Positions 8,245 through 17,835 of a DNA stretch of 64,000 nt are shown one piece after another. The stretch covers positions 1,364,001 through 1,428,000 of the forward strand of contig NZ_VFMU01000001.1 in assembly GCF_006715225.1 (NCBI RefSeq), read 5' to 3'. The DNA is from Arthrobacter sp. SLBN-112 (GTDB lineage Bacteria > Actinomycetota > Actinomycetes > Actinomycetales > Micrococcaceae). The stretch's first letter is position 1. Every line of letters begins with the position of its first letter. Both the position numbers and the translations under genes were made by a program. The notes under the pieces were generated by a model that was given only the letters and a program-made list of their open reading frames with translations, searched no databases and was not told the DNA's origin.

Positions 8245-9248
8245 TGGCAGTCACCATGAACGACGTCGCGCGCGCGGCGGGCGTTTCCCTCAAGACCGTT
8301 TCCAATGTCCTGAACGACTACGAATTCATCCGGCCGGCCACCAAGCAGCGTGTGCAGGACGCCATTGCGGAGCTGGGCTACGAGGCAAACCTCACTGCCC
8401 GCAGCCTCCGGTCCGGCAAGACCTCCATGCTGGGGTTGGTCCTGTCCGATCTCTCCGCCCCGTACTACGCCGAACTCGCTTCCAAACTGATGAAGGCCGC
8501 CTCCCGCCACGGCTACCGTGTGCTGGTGGAGCAGTCCGATGCCGACGCGGCCGTTGAACTTGGCGCCCTGCAGGGGACGTTCCGGCAGCTTACGGACGGC
8601 CTGCTGTTCACACCGCTGGTGGTGGACGCCGAGGCCATTGCCGCGCGGGCCGGCACCAAGCCGCTGGTGATGCTCGGCGAGCACATCATGGATCCCCGCT
8701 TTGACCTGGTGACCATGAAGAACGAGGAAGCTGCGGCTGCGCTCACGGCGCACCTGCTGGCCGCCGGCCGCCGTCGTATCGCCGTCATTGGAGCCAATGC
8801 CGGGGAATCCGCCGGCAGCGCGGGCCTGCGCCTGAACGGGTACCGGAAGGCGCTGGGGGAGGCGGGCATCCCGTTCGACCCTGCGCTCGTGGTGCCCGCG
8901 GTATGGCGCCGTGACACCGGTGCCGCAGCCGTGGCCGGGCTCCTGGAATCAGGCGTGGAATTCGACGCCGTCTTCGGGCTCAATGACGTACTGGCGCTCG
9001 GCGCACTGCACGAACTCCTGATCCGCGGAGTCAAGGTGCCGCAGGATGTGGCCGTGGCCGGCTTTGACGACATCGACGAAGCCCGGTTCGCGTCCCCGTC
9101 CCTGACCACCGTCTCGCCGGGAATGAACGAGATCGCCGAACGCTCGATCGGCCTGCTGCTGGACCGTATCGCCGGCCGTGAAACATCCGGTGCGGGCGTG
9201 CACGTGGAGGCCGGATTCGAGCTGAAGATCCGGGAATCCGCGCCCTAG
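8244..9248 (+). CDS. LacI-family transcriptional regulator
   Basis: A 334-residue repressor. The N-terminal helix-turn-helix (MNDVARAAGVSLKTVSNVLN), the hinge (NLTARSLRSGKTSMLGLV) and the ligand-binding core ending in AGFDDIDEARFASPSLTTV are all present. The ATG at 8244 overlaps the stop of the glycosylase gene. Because the nearest LacI-type palindrome lies before the GH51 gene at 6034-6049, it may control arabinoside use. This is inferred from proximity only. Confidence 0.92.
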   Translation: MAVTMNDVARAAGVSLKTVSNVLNDYEFIRPATKQRVQDAIAELGYEANLTARSLRSGKTSMLGLVLSDLSAPYYAELASKLMKAASRHGYRVLVEQSDADAAVELGALQGTFRQLTDGLLFTPLVVDAEAIAARAGTKPLVMLGEHIMDPRFDLVTMKNEEAAAALTAHLLAAGRRRIAVIGANAGESAGSAGLRLNGYRKALGEAGIPFDPALVVPAVWRRDTGAAAVAGLLESGVEFDAVFGLNDVLALGALHELLIRGVKVPQDVAVAGFDDIDEARFASPSLTTVSPGMNEIAERSIGLLLDRIAGRETSGAGVHVEAGFELKIRESAP

Positions 9249-9327
9249 ATTCTGCGTATGCAGGTTTTGCCTGCGCCGGTTGCGGGTACAGAAATGGCAC
9301 CGGTTCAAGAGACGGAAAGGTGCCCCC

Positions 9328-9879
9328 ATGATTGCCCTCCTGGTCATCGACATGCAGAACGCGTTCTTCGAAACCCCCGAGCTGGCGGCCCAGCAGGAGC
9401 GGGTGGTCAGCGAATGCAACCGCCTGCTGGAAGGGTTCAAGGCCGCCGGACACAAGGCGCTGCTGGTAGGCACCGAACACGAGCGGGACAAATCCACCTG
9501 GACCCTCAGCATGCTTGACGACGACCAGGGGTTCATCTTCCGCGGCAGCGGGCAGGCCCAATCGGTGCCCGGGCTCGTCACCGAGGACCTGCCCCAGCTG
9601 AACAAGACCAGGGACAGCGCGTTTGTGGGCACCAACCTGCTGGCCCGGCTGCGGAACTGGGGAGCCGACGAGGTGGTGCTCGCCGGCGTTTCCACCCACA
9701 ACTGCATCGCCCAGACTGCCGCTGACGCCTTCGCACACAACATCCGCGTGACGTATGCCAAGGATGCCATGGCCTCCGAAGACGACCAGGACGCGGCCGA
9801 CATGCTCCGCATCCTCTCCACCACCTACCGCCAGCCGGTCCAGTCCAGCGGGGAGATCCTGGGCCGGCTCAATCAGTGA
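9328..9879 (+). CDS. isochorismatase-like cysteine hydrolase
   Basis: A 183-residue cytosolic hydrolase of the isochorismatase superfamily, which includes nicotinamidases and N-carbamoyl amidases. The expected triad is visible: Asp8 ([10 protein letters not shown]), Lys93 (LNKTRDSAF) and Cys126 ([16 protein letters not shown]). ATG 9328 has GGAAAGG 7 nt upstream; an upstream in-frame start at 9280 would add 16 unlikely residues. It stands alone between a LacI gene and the urease operon. An amide hydrolase beside urease would fit nitrogen salvage, but its substrate cannot be read from sequence. Confidence 0.87.
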   Translation: MIALLVIDMQNAFFETPELAAQQERVVSECNRLLEGFKAAGHKALLVGTEHERDKSTWTLSMLDDDQGFIFRGSGQAQSVPGLVTEDLPQLNKTRDSAFVGTNLLARLRNWGADEVVLAGVSTHNCIAQTAADAFAHNIRVTYAKDAMASEDDQDAADMLRILSTTYRQPVQSSGEILGRLNQ

Positions 9880-9976
9880 GGTCTGCTGGATAGAGCGGCC
9901 CGATGCTGCTGAAACCTGGTGGAAACGTGCCGGGTCTACGCTGGACCCCACGCCGTTGGCCGTCGAAGGGAAGTCC

Positions 9977-10279
<303 letters not shown>

Positions 10280-10290
10280 GGAGAACCGCA

Positions 10291-10640
10291 ATGATTCCAG
10301 GCGAGTACGTTCTCCGGCCGGAACCCGTGACCGCGAACGCGGGCAGGGAGGCAATCGAGGTTGCTGTCACCAACACCGGCGACCGGCCCGTGCAGGTGGG
10401 TTCCCACTTCCACTTTGCGGAGGCCAACGCAGCCCTGTCCTTCGACCGGGACGCCGCCTACGGCCGGCGCCTGGACATCCCCGCTGGGACGGCTGCCCGT
10501 TTTGAACCGGGGGATTCGCGGAGCGTGCGGCTGATCGCGCTGGTCGGGCGCCGGGAGGTTTTCGGGCTTAGCAACGCGGTCAATGGAAAGCTCGACGGCG
10601 GCGCCCGCCCGGGCGGGTCTGTTACGGAAGGGGGCGCCCA

Positions 10641-10644
<4 letters not shown>
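10291..10644 (+). CDS. ureB: urease subunit beta
   Basis: A 117-residue beta subunit of urease. Conserved segments include [32 protein letters not shown] and [25 protein letters not shown] lies 8 nt before ATG 10291. Its end overlaps the ureC start (GTGA at 10641-10644), so alpha and beta chains are translationally coupled. A Gly-rich tail ([14 protein letters not shown]) extends slightly beyond the usual length of about 100 residues. Confidence 0.97.
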
Positions 10645-12386
<1,742 letters not shown>

Positions 12387-12412
12387 TTTCTTCCAAGCCC
12401 CCGGAGTCCCAT

Positions 12413-12892
12413 GTGATTATCGACAAAGTCCTCGGCAACCTGCATGACCTGCCGGACCCTGAAACCTACGCCGGGCTCCACCGGGAAAAAGTGGTGCTTC
12501 CCAGCGCCTCCCTCGTCAAACGCATCCAGCGCGCCACCACGGACCACGGCAAGGAAATCGGCATCCGCCTCCCCGCCGGCTCCGGAGACCTCCGCGACGG
12601 CGACATCCTGCACGTGGACGAGACCAACATGATCGTCGTCTCCGTCCTGCCCACCGACGTCCTGGTCATCGCGCCCCGCACCATCCACGAAATGGGCGTC
12701 ACCGCACACTCCCTCGGCAACCGGCACCTCCAGGCACAGTTCTTTCACGCGTCGTCTGAATATGGAGCCGACGTCATGGTGTGCGCCTACGACCACACCG
12801 TCGAGGACTACCTCCGCCACAACTCAGTGCCCTACACCCGCCAGGAACGCGTCCTCCCTGTACCTTTCCGCCATGCTGAGCACTCGCACTAG
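12413..12892 (+). CDS. ureE: urease accessory protein UreE (nickel chaperone)
   Basis: A 159-residue nickel-binding chaperone that delivers Ni2+ to the urease activation complex. Family segments include REKVVLPSASLVKRIQRATT, TIHEMGVTAHSLGNRHLQAQ (with the interface metal-binding His) and VMVCAYDHTVEDYLR. The His-rich tail is short (FRHAEHSH), unlike the long poly-His tails of some species. It starts at GTG 12413 with GGAG 7 nt upstream; ATG 12411 is out of frame. A 150-bp gap holding a large hairpin element separates it from ureF. Confidence 0.94.
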   Translation: MIIDKVLGNLHDLPDPETYAGLHREKVVLPSASLVKRIQRATTDHGKEIGIRLPAGSGDLRDGDILHVDETNMIVVSVLPTDVLVIAPRTIHEMGVTAHSLGNRHLQAQFFHASSEYGADVMVCAYDHTVEDYLRHNSVPYTRQERVLPVPFRHAEHSH

Positions 12893-12941
12893 TAGTCCTG
12901 TCGCCGCGCTGCGCGCTGCACGGGAGGTGTCCCTTGGGTGC

Positions 12942-13011
12942 GACGGCCCGGATTGGGGGCCGTGCCCGCTTCGCGGTGCCCGCCACGCCGCGGCCCCCAA
13001 TCCGGGCCGTC
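12942..13011. repeat. palindromic element, copy 1 (ureE-ureF gap)
   Basis: Perfect 21-bp inverted arms (12942-12962 and 12991-13011) enclose a 28-nt loop (12963-12990, beginning TGCCCGCTTCGCGG and ending CCACGCCG). A near-identical loop recurs in copy 2 at 14413-14440 (27 of 28 bases the same). The stem arms of the two copies are unrelated in sequence. It ends 31 nt before the GTG start of ureF. CCTTGGGTG lies just upstream, and a near-match precedes copy 2. Confidence 0.8.
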
Positions 13012-13042
13012 ACGATGCTCCGTACCGTTGGGCGGCACTGCA

Positions 13043-13711
13043 GTGAGCAGTTACCAGCTTGCTCTTCAGCAGCTCACCGATTCTGCGCTTCCTACTGGGG
13101 CTTTTGCTCACTCTTTTGGGTTTGAAACGTACATCGATCGGGAGCTCGTTTTTGATGAAGGGACTTTCGGAATCTGGCTCGGCGCCTTCATCTCGCAGTC
13201 GCTCGCATACTCGGATGGGTTGGCCGTTCGGCTCTTCTATGAGGGTGTTGATCTGGGGGAGCTGGATGCTCTCTTGTCTGCTTCTCTTCTGCCGCGGCAG
13301 GTTCGGGAGGCCAGCCTCAAGATGGGGTCCCGGCTGCTGGAGATCGGTGGGGAGGTGTTTCCCTCACCTGCGCTGGAACTGTACCGGGACCTGGTGACCA
13401 CGGGCCGCGCCGCCGGGCACCAGCCGCTGGCGTTCGCCGTCGTCGCCCGCTCCCTGGGCGTGCCCCAGCAGCAGGCGCTCGCCGCCTACCTTTTCGCCAC
13501 CGTCACCACCCTGACGCAGAACGCCGTCCGTGCCATCCCCCTGGGCCAGAACGCCGGGCAGCGGGTGCTGCGGAAAGCTCACGACGGCGTCGGTGCCGCC
13601 ATCGAAGTGATCGCCCGCCTCACGCCGGACGACCTTGGCGCCGTCAGCCCCGGACTCGAAATTTCGCAAATGCGGCACGAACGCCAACGTGCCCGGATGT
13701 TCATGAGCTGA
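13043..13711 (+). CDS. ureF: urease accessory protein UreF
   Basis: A 222-residue accessory protein that joins UreD and UreG in the complex that loads nickel into urease. Conserved residues include [20 protein letters not shown] near the N-terminus and [16 protein letters not shown] near 165-185. I chose GTG 13043; in-frame extension to 12938 would read through the palindromic element and is not UreF-like. No clear ribosome site precedes the GTG. Codons from the start to about 13370 are rich in T-ending forms (gct, ctt, ttt, gat), then switch abruptly to the C/G-ending use of the neighbours. Confidence 0.92.
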   Translation: MSSYQLALQQLTDSALPTGAFAHSFGFETYIDRELVFDEGTFGIWLGAFISQSLAYSDGLAVRLFYEGVDLGELDALLSASLLPRQVREASLKMGSRLLEIGGEVFPSPALELYRDLVTTGRAAGHQPLAFAVVARSLGVPQQQALAAYLFATVTTLTQNAVRAIPLGQNAGQRVLRKAHDGVGAAIEVIARLTPDDLGAVSPGLEISQMRHERQRARMFMS

Positions 13712-13736
13712 CCGCTTTTTATTTCAAGGAGGACGC

Positions 13737-14354
13737 ATGTCTGAACCCATTAAGATCGGCATCGGCGGACCCGTCGGTGCCGGCAAAACCCAGCTGGTGG
13801 AGCGGCTCACCCGGCACATGAGCGGCGAGATCTCCATGGCCGCCATCACCAACGACATCTACACCATCGAGGACGCCAAAATCCTCGCCGCCAACGGCAT
13901 CCTTCCCGTGGACCGGATCATCGGTGTCGAAACCGGCGGCTGCCCCCACACCGCCATCCGCGAAGACACCTCCATGAACACCGCCGCCATTGAGGAACTC
14001 AAGGCACGGCACCCAGACCTGCAGGTCATCTTCGTCGAATCCGGCGGCGACAACCTCTCCGCCACCTTCAGCCCCGAACTCGTGGACTTCTCCATCTACA
14101 TCATCGACGTGGCCCAAGGCGAGAAAATCCCGCGCAAAGCAGGCCAGGGAATGATCAAGTCCGACCTCTTCATCATCAACAAGACCGACCTCGCACCCCA
14201 TGTCGGCGCGGACTTGTCAGTCATGGAACGGGATTCCCGCGAGTTCCGAGGGTCTAAGCCGTTCTGCTTTACCAACCTCAAAACTGACGAAGGACTGTAC
14301 AAGGTCATCGATTGGATACGCCACGACGTCCTGATGCTTGACCTGGCGCAATGA
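13737..14354 (+). CDS. ureG: urease accessory GTPase UreG
   Basis: A 205-residue SIMIBI-class GTPase that powers nickel transfer to urease. The P-loop is GPVGAGKT (residues 11-18). The nickel-binding CPH motif is Cys69-Pro70-His71 ([13 protein letters not shown]), and the guanine-specificity motif NKTD is present in [15 protein letters not shown] strong AAGGAGG lies 5 nt before ATG 13737. Its stop overlaps the ATG of ureD (ATGA at 14351-14354). Codon use is normal for the genome, in contrast to the 5' parts of ureF and ureD on either side. Confidence 0.97.
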   Translation: MSEPIKIGIGGPVGAGKTQLVERLTRHMSGEISMAAITNDIYTIEDAKILAANGILPVDRIIGVETGGCPHTAIREDTSMNTAAIEELKARHPDLQVIFVESGGDNLSATFSPELVDFSIYIIDVAQGEKIPRKAGQGMIKSDLFIINKTDLAPHVGADLSVMERDSREFRGSKPFCFTNLKTDEGLYKVIDWIRHDVLMLDLAQ

Positions 14355-15307
14355 CCTCAAGCAGTTCCAGCGTCCAGTCACCTTGGGCGGCGCCCGCGGA
14401 CGAAGGGGACCGTGCCCGCTTCGCGGTGCCCACCACGCCGCGGCCCCCTTCATCCGCGTCCGCTGTTCGCCCAGTGCGAGGTCGTTTGGAGTTGGGCGTC
14501 GAGGCGCGCGGGGGGAAGTCTCTTGCCTCGCACCAATTCCATGAAGGTGCCTTACGGGTGATGCGACCTCACTACCTTGATGACTCCGGGCAGGTTTGTT
14601 ATGTCGTCGTCAATCCTGGTGGGGCTTATCTTGGGGCTGATCTCTTCCTCGTGGAGGTGAAGGTGGGGGACGGAGCTGACCTGCTGCTGACGACGCAGTC
14701 CGCGACCAAGGTTTATCGCACTCCCGGGTCTTTTGCTGAGCAGCGGATGGCTGTCCGTTTGGGGGAGGGGGCGCGGCTGGAACTCATGCCGGACCAGCTC
14801 ATCGCCTACCGGGAGGCCAGCTACCGGCAACGGACTTCTGTGACCCTGCGGCCGTCGTCGAGCCTTGTCATGGCGGAAGTGGTGACGCCCGGCTGGTCGC
14901 CGGACGGGGCCGCTTTCCGGTACGAGGAAGTCCGGCTGCGGAACGAGATCCATGTCGAAGCTGATCAGGGCACCCCACTGCTGGCGCTGGACAACCTGCT
15001 CATCCGTCCGCCGCTCCACGACGTCAACGGGCCCGGTTTCATGGAGGGCTACAGCCACCTGGGTTCGCTGGTGGTGGTGGACGCGCGGGTGGACCAGGCG
15101 CTCGCCGACGAACTGCATGGGCTGACCGGCGGCCGCGAAGCATTGACCGGCATCTCCCTGACCCGCACCGTGTCCGGAACCACCGGGCTGGTGCTGCGCA
15201 GCCTTTCCAACAGCACCGATGAACTGAACCTGCTGCTTCGATCCTGCACCGATTACCTGCGCGAACGCTGGTATGGGCAGGGCCCGCTGGACCTGAGGAA
15301 GCACTGA
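14351..15307 (+). CDS. ureD: urease accessory protein UreD (UreH)
   Basis: An accessory scaffold of the urease activation complex, 318 residues from ATG 14351. The conserved family start ([14 protein letters not shown]) only begins at residue 44. The first 41 residues include a stretch encoded by palindromic element copy 2. An in-frame GTG at 14474 directly after that element (VRGRLELG, giving 277 residues) matches normal UreD length and may be the real start. ATG 14351 overlaps the ureG stop, but neither start has an obvious ribosome site. T-ending codons dominate from about 14545 to 14765. Later family motifs include [16 protein letters not shown]. Confidence 0.9.
   Translation: MTSSSSSVQSPWAAPADEGDRARFAVPTTPRPPSSASAVRPVRGRLELGVEARGGKSLASHQFHEGALRVMRPHYLDDSGQVCYVVVNPGGAYLGADLFLVEVKVGDGADLLLTTQSATKVYRTPGSFAEQRMAVRLGEGARLELMPDQLIAYREASYRQRTSVTLRPSSSLVMAEVVTPGWSPDGAAFRYEEVRLRNEIHVEADQGTPLLALDNLLIRPPLHDVNGPGFMEGYSHLGSLVVVDARVDQALADELHGLTGGREALTGISLTRTVSGTTGLVLRSLSNSTDELNLLLRSCTDYLRERWYGQGPLDLRKH
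14390..14463. repeat. palindromic element, copy 2 (within 5' end of ureD)
   Basis: Imperfect 23-bp inverted arms (14390-14412 and 14441-14463, 19 of 23 pairs matching) enclose a 28-nt loop (14413-14440) differing from copy 1 by a single base. The stems do not resemble copy 1 beyond the few bases next to the loop. It lies inside the annotated ureD frame and ends 10 nt before an alternative GTG start. CCTTGGGCG lies directly upstream (14381-14389). Confidence 0.75.
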
Positions 15308-15552
15308 TGGCCAGCCTCGCCGCGCTCTACCGGGTCCGGGACGCGCTGCCGCTCCGGACCCGGACGCTCTTCACCTTCGGTGCCGTGGCCGCACTGCATG
15401 CTGCCGCCGTCGCACTTATGCTTGCCGGAAACACGCTGATTGCGTGGCTTGGATCCATCGACCTGGGTGACGCCGGCCTGCCGCTGGCAGCGCTGCTGCT
15501 GGCGGCCTGGGGTGGCGCCGCACTGGCGTCGAGGCAGCCCCGGAACGAATAA
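15307..15552 (+). CDS. small membrane protein coupled to ureD
   Basis: An 81-residue protein whose ATG overlaps the ureD stop (TGATG), so it is translationally coupled to the urease operon. It has two hydrophobic helices (TFGAVAALHAAAVALMLAGN and LPLAALLLAAWGGAALAS) separated by a short acidic loop, and basic residues at both ends. I recognise no family. Urease operons of related bacteria often end with a nickel permease, but the metal-binding HxxxxD signature of NiCoT permeases is absent. A strong terminator follows at once. Confidence 0.65.
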   Translation: MASLAALYRVRDALPLRTRTLFTFGAVAALHAAAVALMLAGNTLIAWLGSIDLGDAGLPLAALLLAAWGGAALASRQPRNE

Positions 15553-15589
15553 GGGCGTGGTGCCGGCGTTCACTGCCGGCACCACGCCC
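15553..15589. terminator. bidirectional terminator, end of urease operon
   Basis: A perfect 15-bp stem (15553-15567 with 15575-15589) with a 7-nt loop starts right after the stop codon of the last urease-operon gene. It lies 30 bp before the convergent stop of the beta-helix gene. Its position suits termination from both sides. Confidence 0.88.
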
Positions 15590-15618
15590 ACCATCCTTAC
15601 TGAACGGTCTGCAGCCGC

Positions 15619-17544
15619 TTAGCCGAAATCGGCTACATAGCTGGGAACTCCGACGGCGTCGGTTGACACCGGCGCTCCGGTCTCGTTGACCACGTGGTCC
15701 AGTGTCCCGGCGCCAAGATTCACCGTCAGCAGGCTGTGCAGCTTCACACCGGGCGTCACCGGGACCTCGAAGCCGCGGGTGGCGTGGATGGTGGGGTCCA
15801 CGTTGTTGTACACATAGCTGCCGCCGCCCCACAGTTCGTGGGTTTTGACGGCGTCTGCCACTTTGTAGCCGGCCCAGCCCAGAACCCCGTCATGCTGCCA
15901 GGCAGCCTGGTTGGGGGCGTCGTAGGGCAGTTCATTCTGGAAGAAGACGGTCTTGCCGTCTTCACCGTTCCAGATGACGTTGTACTCCTGATAGTGCTCC
16001 ACGAACAGGCCCGTGGCGGTGACGTTGTTGCCATTTACGATTACGCCGTTCCTGCCGGTGTTGGTGGTCCAACCGACACCGTTGCCGTGGTCGGCGCGCC
16101 ACGCCCAGATGTGGTCCAGGAGGACGTTGTCGCTGTTGACTTCCAGGCTGACCGAGGCCTTGCCCACGTGGGGCCCACCGATGCGGAAGAACACATCGTG
16201 GAGCGTGGTGGGGTTGGTCGGATCGTTATGGGCGGCAGAGGTGGCCGGTCCGCTCCCCGCGCCCGGGATTGCCTTCCCGATGCGCATCAGGGCAGGGGAA
16301 TTCATCTCGCCGGCATCAACGGTGACAGCGGCAATGTCTACTCCTGGGACATCCGCGACTGTCAGGGGAACTGATCCGTTGACTGCGGACAGTGTGGCCA
16401 TTCCGAGTCCTAGGACAACAGTTCCAGCCCGCTTGACCTCAATGCTCCGGTCGATGTCGTAGATGCCGGGGGTAAGGAGCAGGTTCTTACCACGGGCCAG
16501 CTGCGAATTGATGGTCTGCACCGAATCGTTGGGCGTTGCGACGTAGAAGTCTGCCAACGGAATGCTGCGGCCCGCAGTGGGACCGTTTTCCCACGTGGTG
16601 CCGGCAGAGTCCTGGCGGGCGGCGGGCACGAACACGCTGTACTGCCCGGCCGCGTCCACCGTCAGGTACGGCTTTTCCCTGCTGACGGGAGTGCTGGGCA
16701 GCGTGGTGTATGGCGGGTCCGGGAAGGAGTCTGCAGGTGCCCCTGTCACGCCCGAGAACACCTGGTTCCAGACTCCGTTGGACCAGCTCCCAATGCTGCT
16801 GTCACGCACCAGGTACTGCTGCTGGGAGCCATTGATGACGGCACCCGTCTTTGAGTCCGCTATGAAGCCGCCGCTGGCGTACTGCGGGCCGGCGGTGCAG
16901 TAGTCCATCAGGGAGAGGTTGCCGCCGGTGATGTTGACCCTGCGCATGGGGGAGGCCTGGGATGCTGCCCAGAAGTTGGCGGAGCTGCGGCAGCCTTCGA
17001 GACCCGTGACATTGATGGTGAGGTTGGACAGGGAGCGCCAGAAGTTGTTCAGCGCGATGCAGTTGTCCGCGGTGAGGCAGCGGTTGTAGACGTCCACGTG
17101 GCCGTTGATGGTGACATCAGTGGGGGCAGCGCCGAGCCCCGCCACCTCGGTGGAATAGCCCACCTGGACGATCAGCGGCTCTTCGGGAGTGCCGTAGGTG
17201 CCGGGTTTGAACAGCAGTGAGTAGCGCTTTGAGCCCATTTCATCGTCCACCTGTTGGGCGGCGATCGCATCAACCGTGGCCTGGATCTGCGCCACCGGCA
17301 TGCCGGGGTCGAATACGTACGTATTGGGTCCGAACGGGTTCTGCGAAGTCTGTGCCGGGGGCGTTGGCGACGCCGGAGCCTGTACCGCGGGCTTCGGGGC
17401 TGACGGTTCGGCCTGTGCCGGAGCGGTACCGCCGGCGGCGAAAAGTCCAACGAGAAGTGCGGTGGCGGCGGCAACGGTGGCGGGATGACGCCGGCGCTCC
17501 GCCGGAAAGGGGCCGGTTGAATCAGGGCGTGAGGCTAGCGGCAT
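15619..17544 (-). CDS. secreted beta-helix protein, GH55-like glucanase candidate
   Basis: A 641-residue exported protein. The signal peptide ends at AQA (about residue 45), followed by a Pro/Ala-rich linker. Two pectate-lyase-like beta-helix halves begin at FGPNTYVFDPGMPVAQIQAT and GRSIPLADFYVATPNDSVQT. Close relatives carry the mistaken label adenylyl cyclase in many actinobacterial genomes; the sequence shows no cyclase domain. The two-helix layout resembles GH55 exo-beta-1,3-glucanases, and the neighbouring GH1, importer and CelR-like operators support a beta-glucan role. ATG 17544 has AGGA at good spacing; the frame stays open far upstream without coding character. Enzyme activity is inferred. 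Confidence 0.72.
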   Translation of the reverse strand: MPLASRPDSTGPFPAERRRHPATVAAATALLVGLFAAGGTAPAQAEPSAPKPAVQAPASPTPPAQTSQNPFGPNTYVFDPGMPVAQIQATVDAIAAQQVDDEMGSKRYSLLFKPGTYGTPEEPLIVQVGYSTEVAGLGAAPTDVTINGHVDVYNRCLTADNCIALNNFWRSLSNLTINVTGLEGCRSSANFWAASQASPMRRVNITGGNLSLMDYCTAGPQYASGGFIADSKTGAVINGSQQQYLVRDSSIGSWSNGVWNQVFSGVTGAPADSFPDPPYTTLPSTPVSREKPYLTVDAAGQYSVFVPAARQDSAGTTWENGPTAGRSIPLADFYVATPNDSVQTINSQLARGKNLLLTPGIYDIDRSIEVKRAGTVVLGLGMATLSAVNGSVPLTVADVPGVDIAAVTVDAGEMNSPALMRIGKAIPGAGSGPATSAAHNDPTNPTTLHDVFFRIGGPHVGKASVSLEVNSDNVLLDHIWAWRADHGNGVGWTTNTGRNGVIVNGNNVTATGLFVEHYQEYNVIWNGEDGKTVFFQNELPYDAPNQAAWQHDGVLGWAGYKVADAVKTHELWGGGSYVYNNVDPTIHATRGFEVPVTPGVKLHSLLTVNLGAGTLDHVVNETGAPVSTDAVGVPSYVADFG

Positions 17545-17611
17545 TGCTGGTCCTGTCAGTGGTGGGGCTGGACGACCATGACGGCTGCCTTTGGCAGCCC
17601 GGTCGAGTGGT

Positions 17612-17623
17612 GGGAGCGCTCCC
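17612..17623. promoter_or_regulatory. CelR/CebR-like operator 1
   Basis: GGGAGCGCTCCC is a perfect 12-bp palindrome (TGGGAGCGCTCCCG in context), 68 bp upstream of the secreted beta-helix gene. It matches the known operator core of the LacI-type cellulose/cellobiose regulators CelR (Thermobifida) and CebR (Streptomyces). Confidence 0.8.
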
Positions 17624-17668
17624 GTCGGGGAAGCGTAACACCGGGGCTCTGTGGCAGCAAGGGTCGGT

Positions 17669-17680
17669 GGGAGCGCTCCT
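17669..17680. promoter_or_regulatory. CelR/CebR-like operator 2
   Basis: GGGAGCGCTCCT differs from the perfect palindrome only at its last base. It lies just upstream of the TTGACA box of the transporter promoter, midway between the divergent genes. Confidence 0.75.
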
Positions 17681-17688
17681 AAAAGTTC

Positions 17689-17718
17689 TTGACAATTCCT
17701 TGTGAGGTGGGACACCAT
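17689..17718 (+). promoter_or_regulatory. promoter of beta-glucoside importer operon
   Basis: TTGACA (17689-17694) is followed after 18 bp by CACCAT (17713-17718), a poor -10. The third operator directly overlaps the expected transcript start. The -35 is strong; the -10 assignment is weak. Confidence 0.45.
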
Positions 17719-17719
17719 G

Positions 17720-17737
17720 TGTGAGAGCGCTCCCACA
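17720..17737. promoter_or_regulatory. CelR/CebR-like operator 3
   Basis: TGTGAGAGCGCTCCCACA is an 18-bp palindrome with one mismatched pair. It sits just after the presumed -10 of the importer operon, where a bound repressor would block transcription. With sites 1 and 2 it forms a three-site array between divergent genes. Confidence 0.8.
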
Positions 17738-17835
17738 GGCGGCCGCCGTGCCGGCCATCCAGACCGCTCCACTCTCCCTGCCTCCGACCGTGCACGCGGA
17801 TCGATAGGGCATCCCTGACGAAGGAGTCTTCCCCT

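Noticed and set aside
12938-13042. In-frame 35-codon N-terminal extension of ureF.
   Set aside because: It translates the hairpin element, does not look like UreF, and lengthens the protein beyond the family norm.
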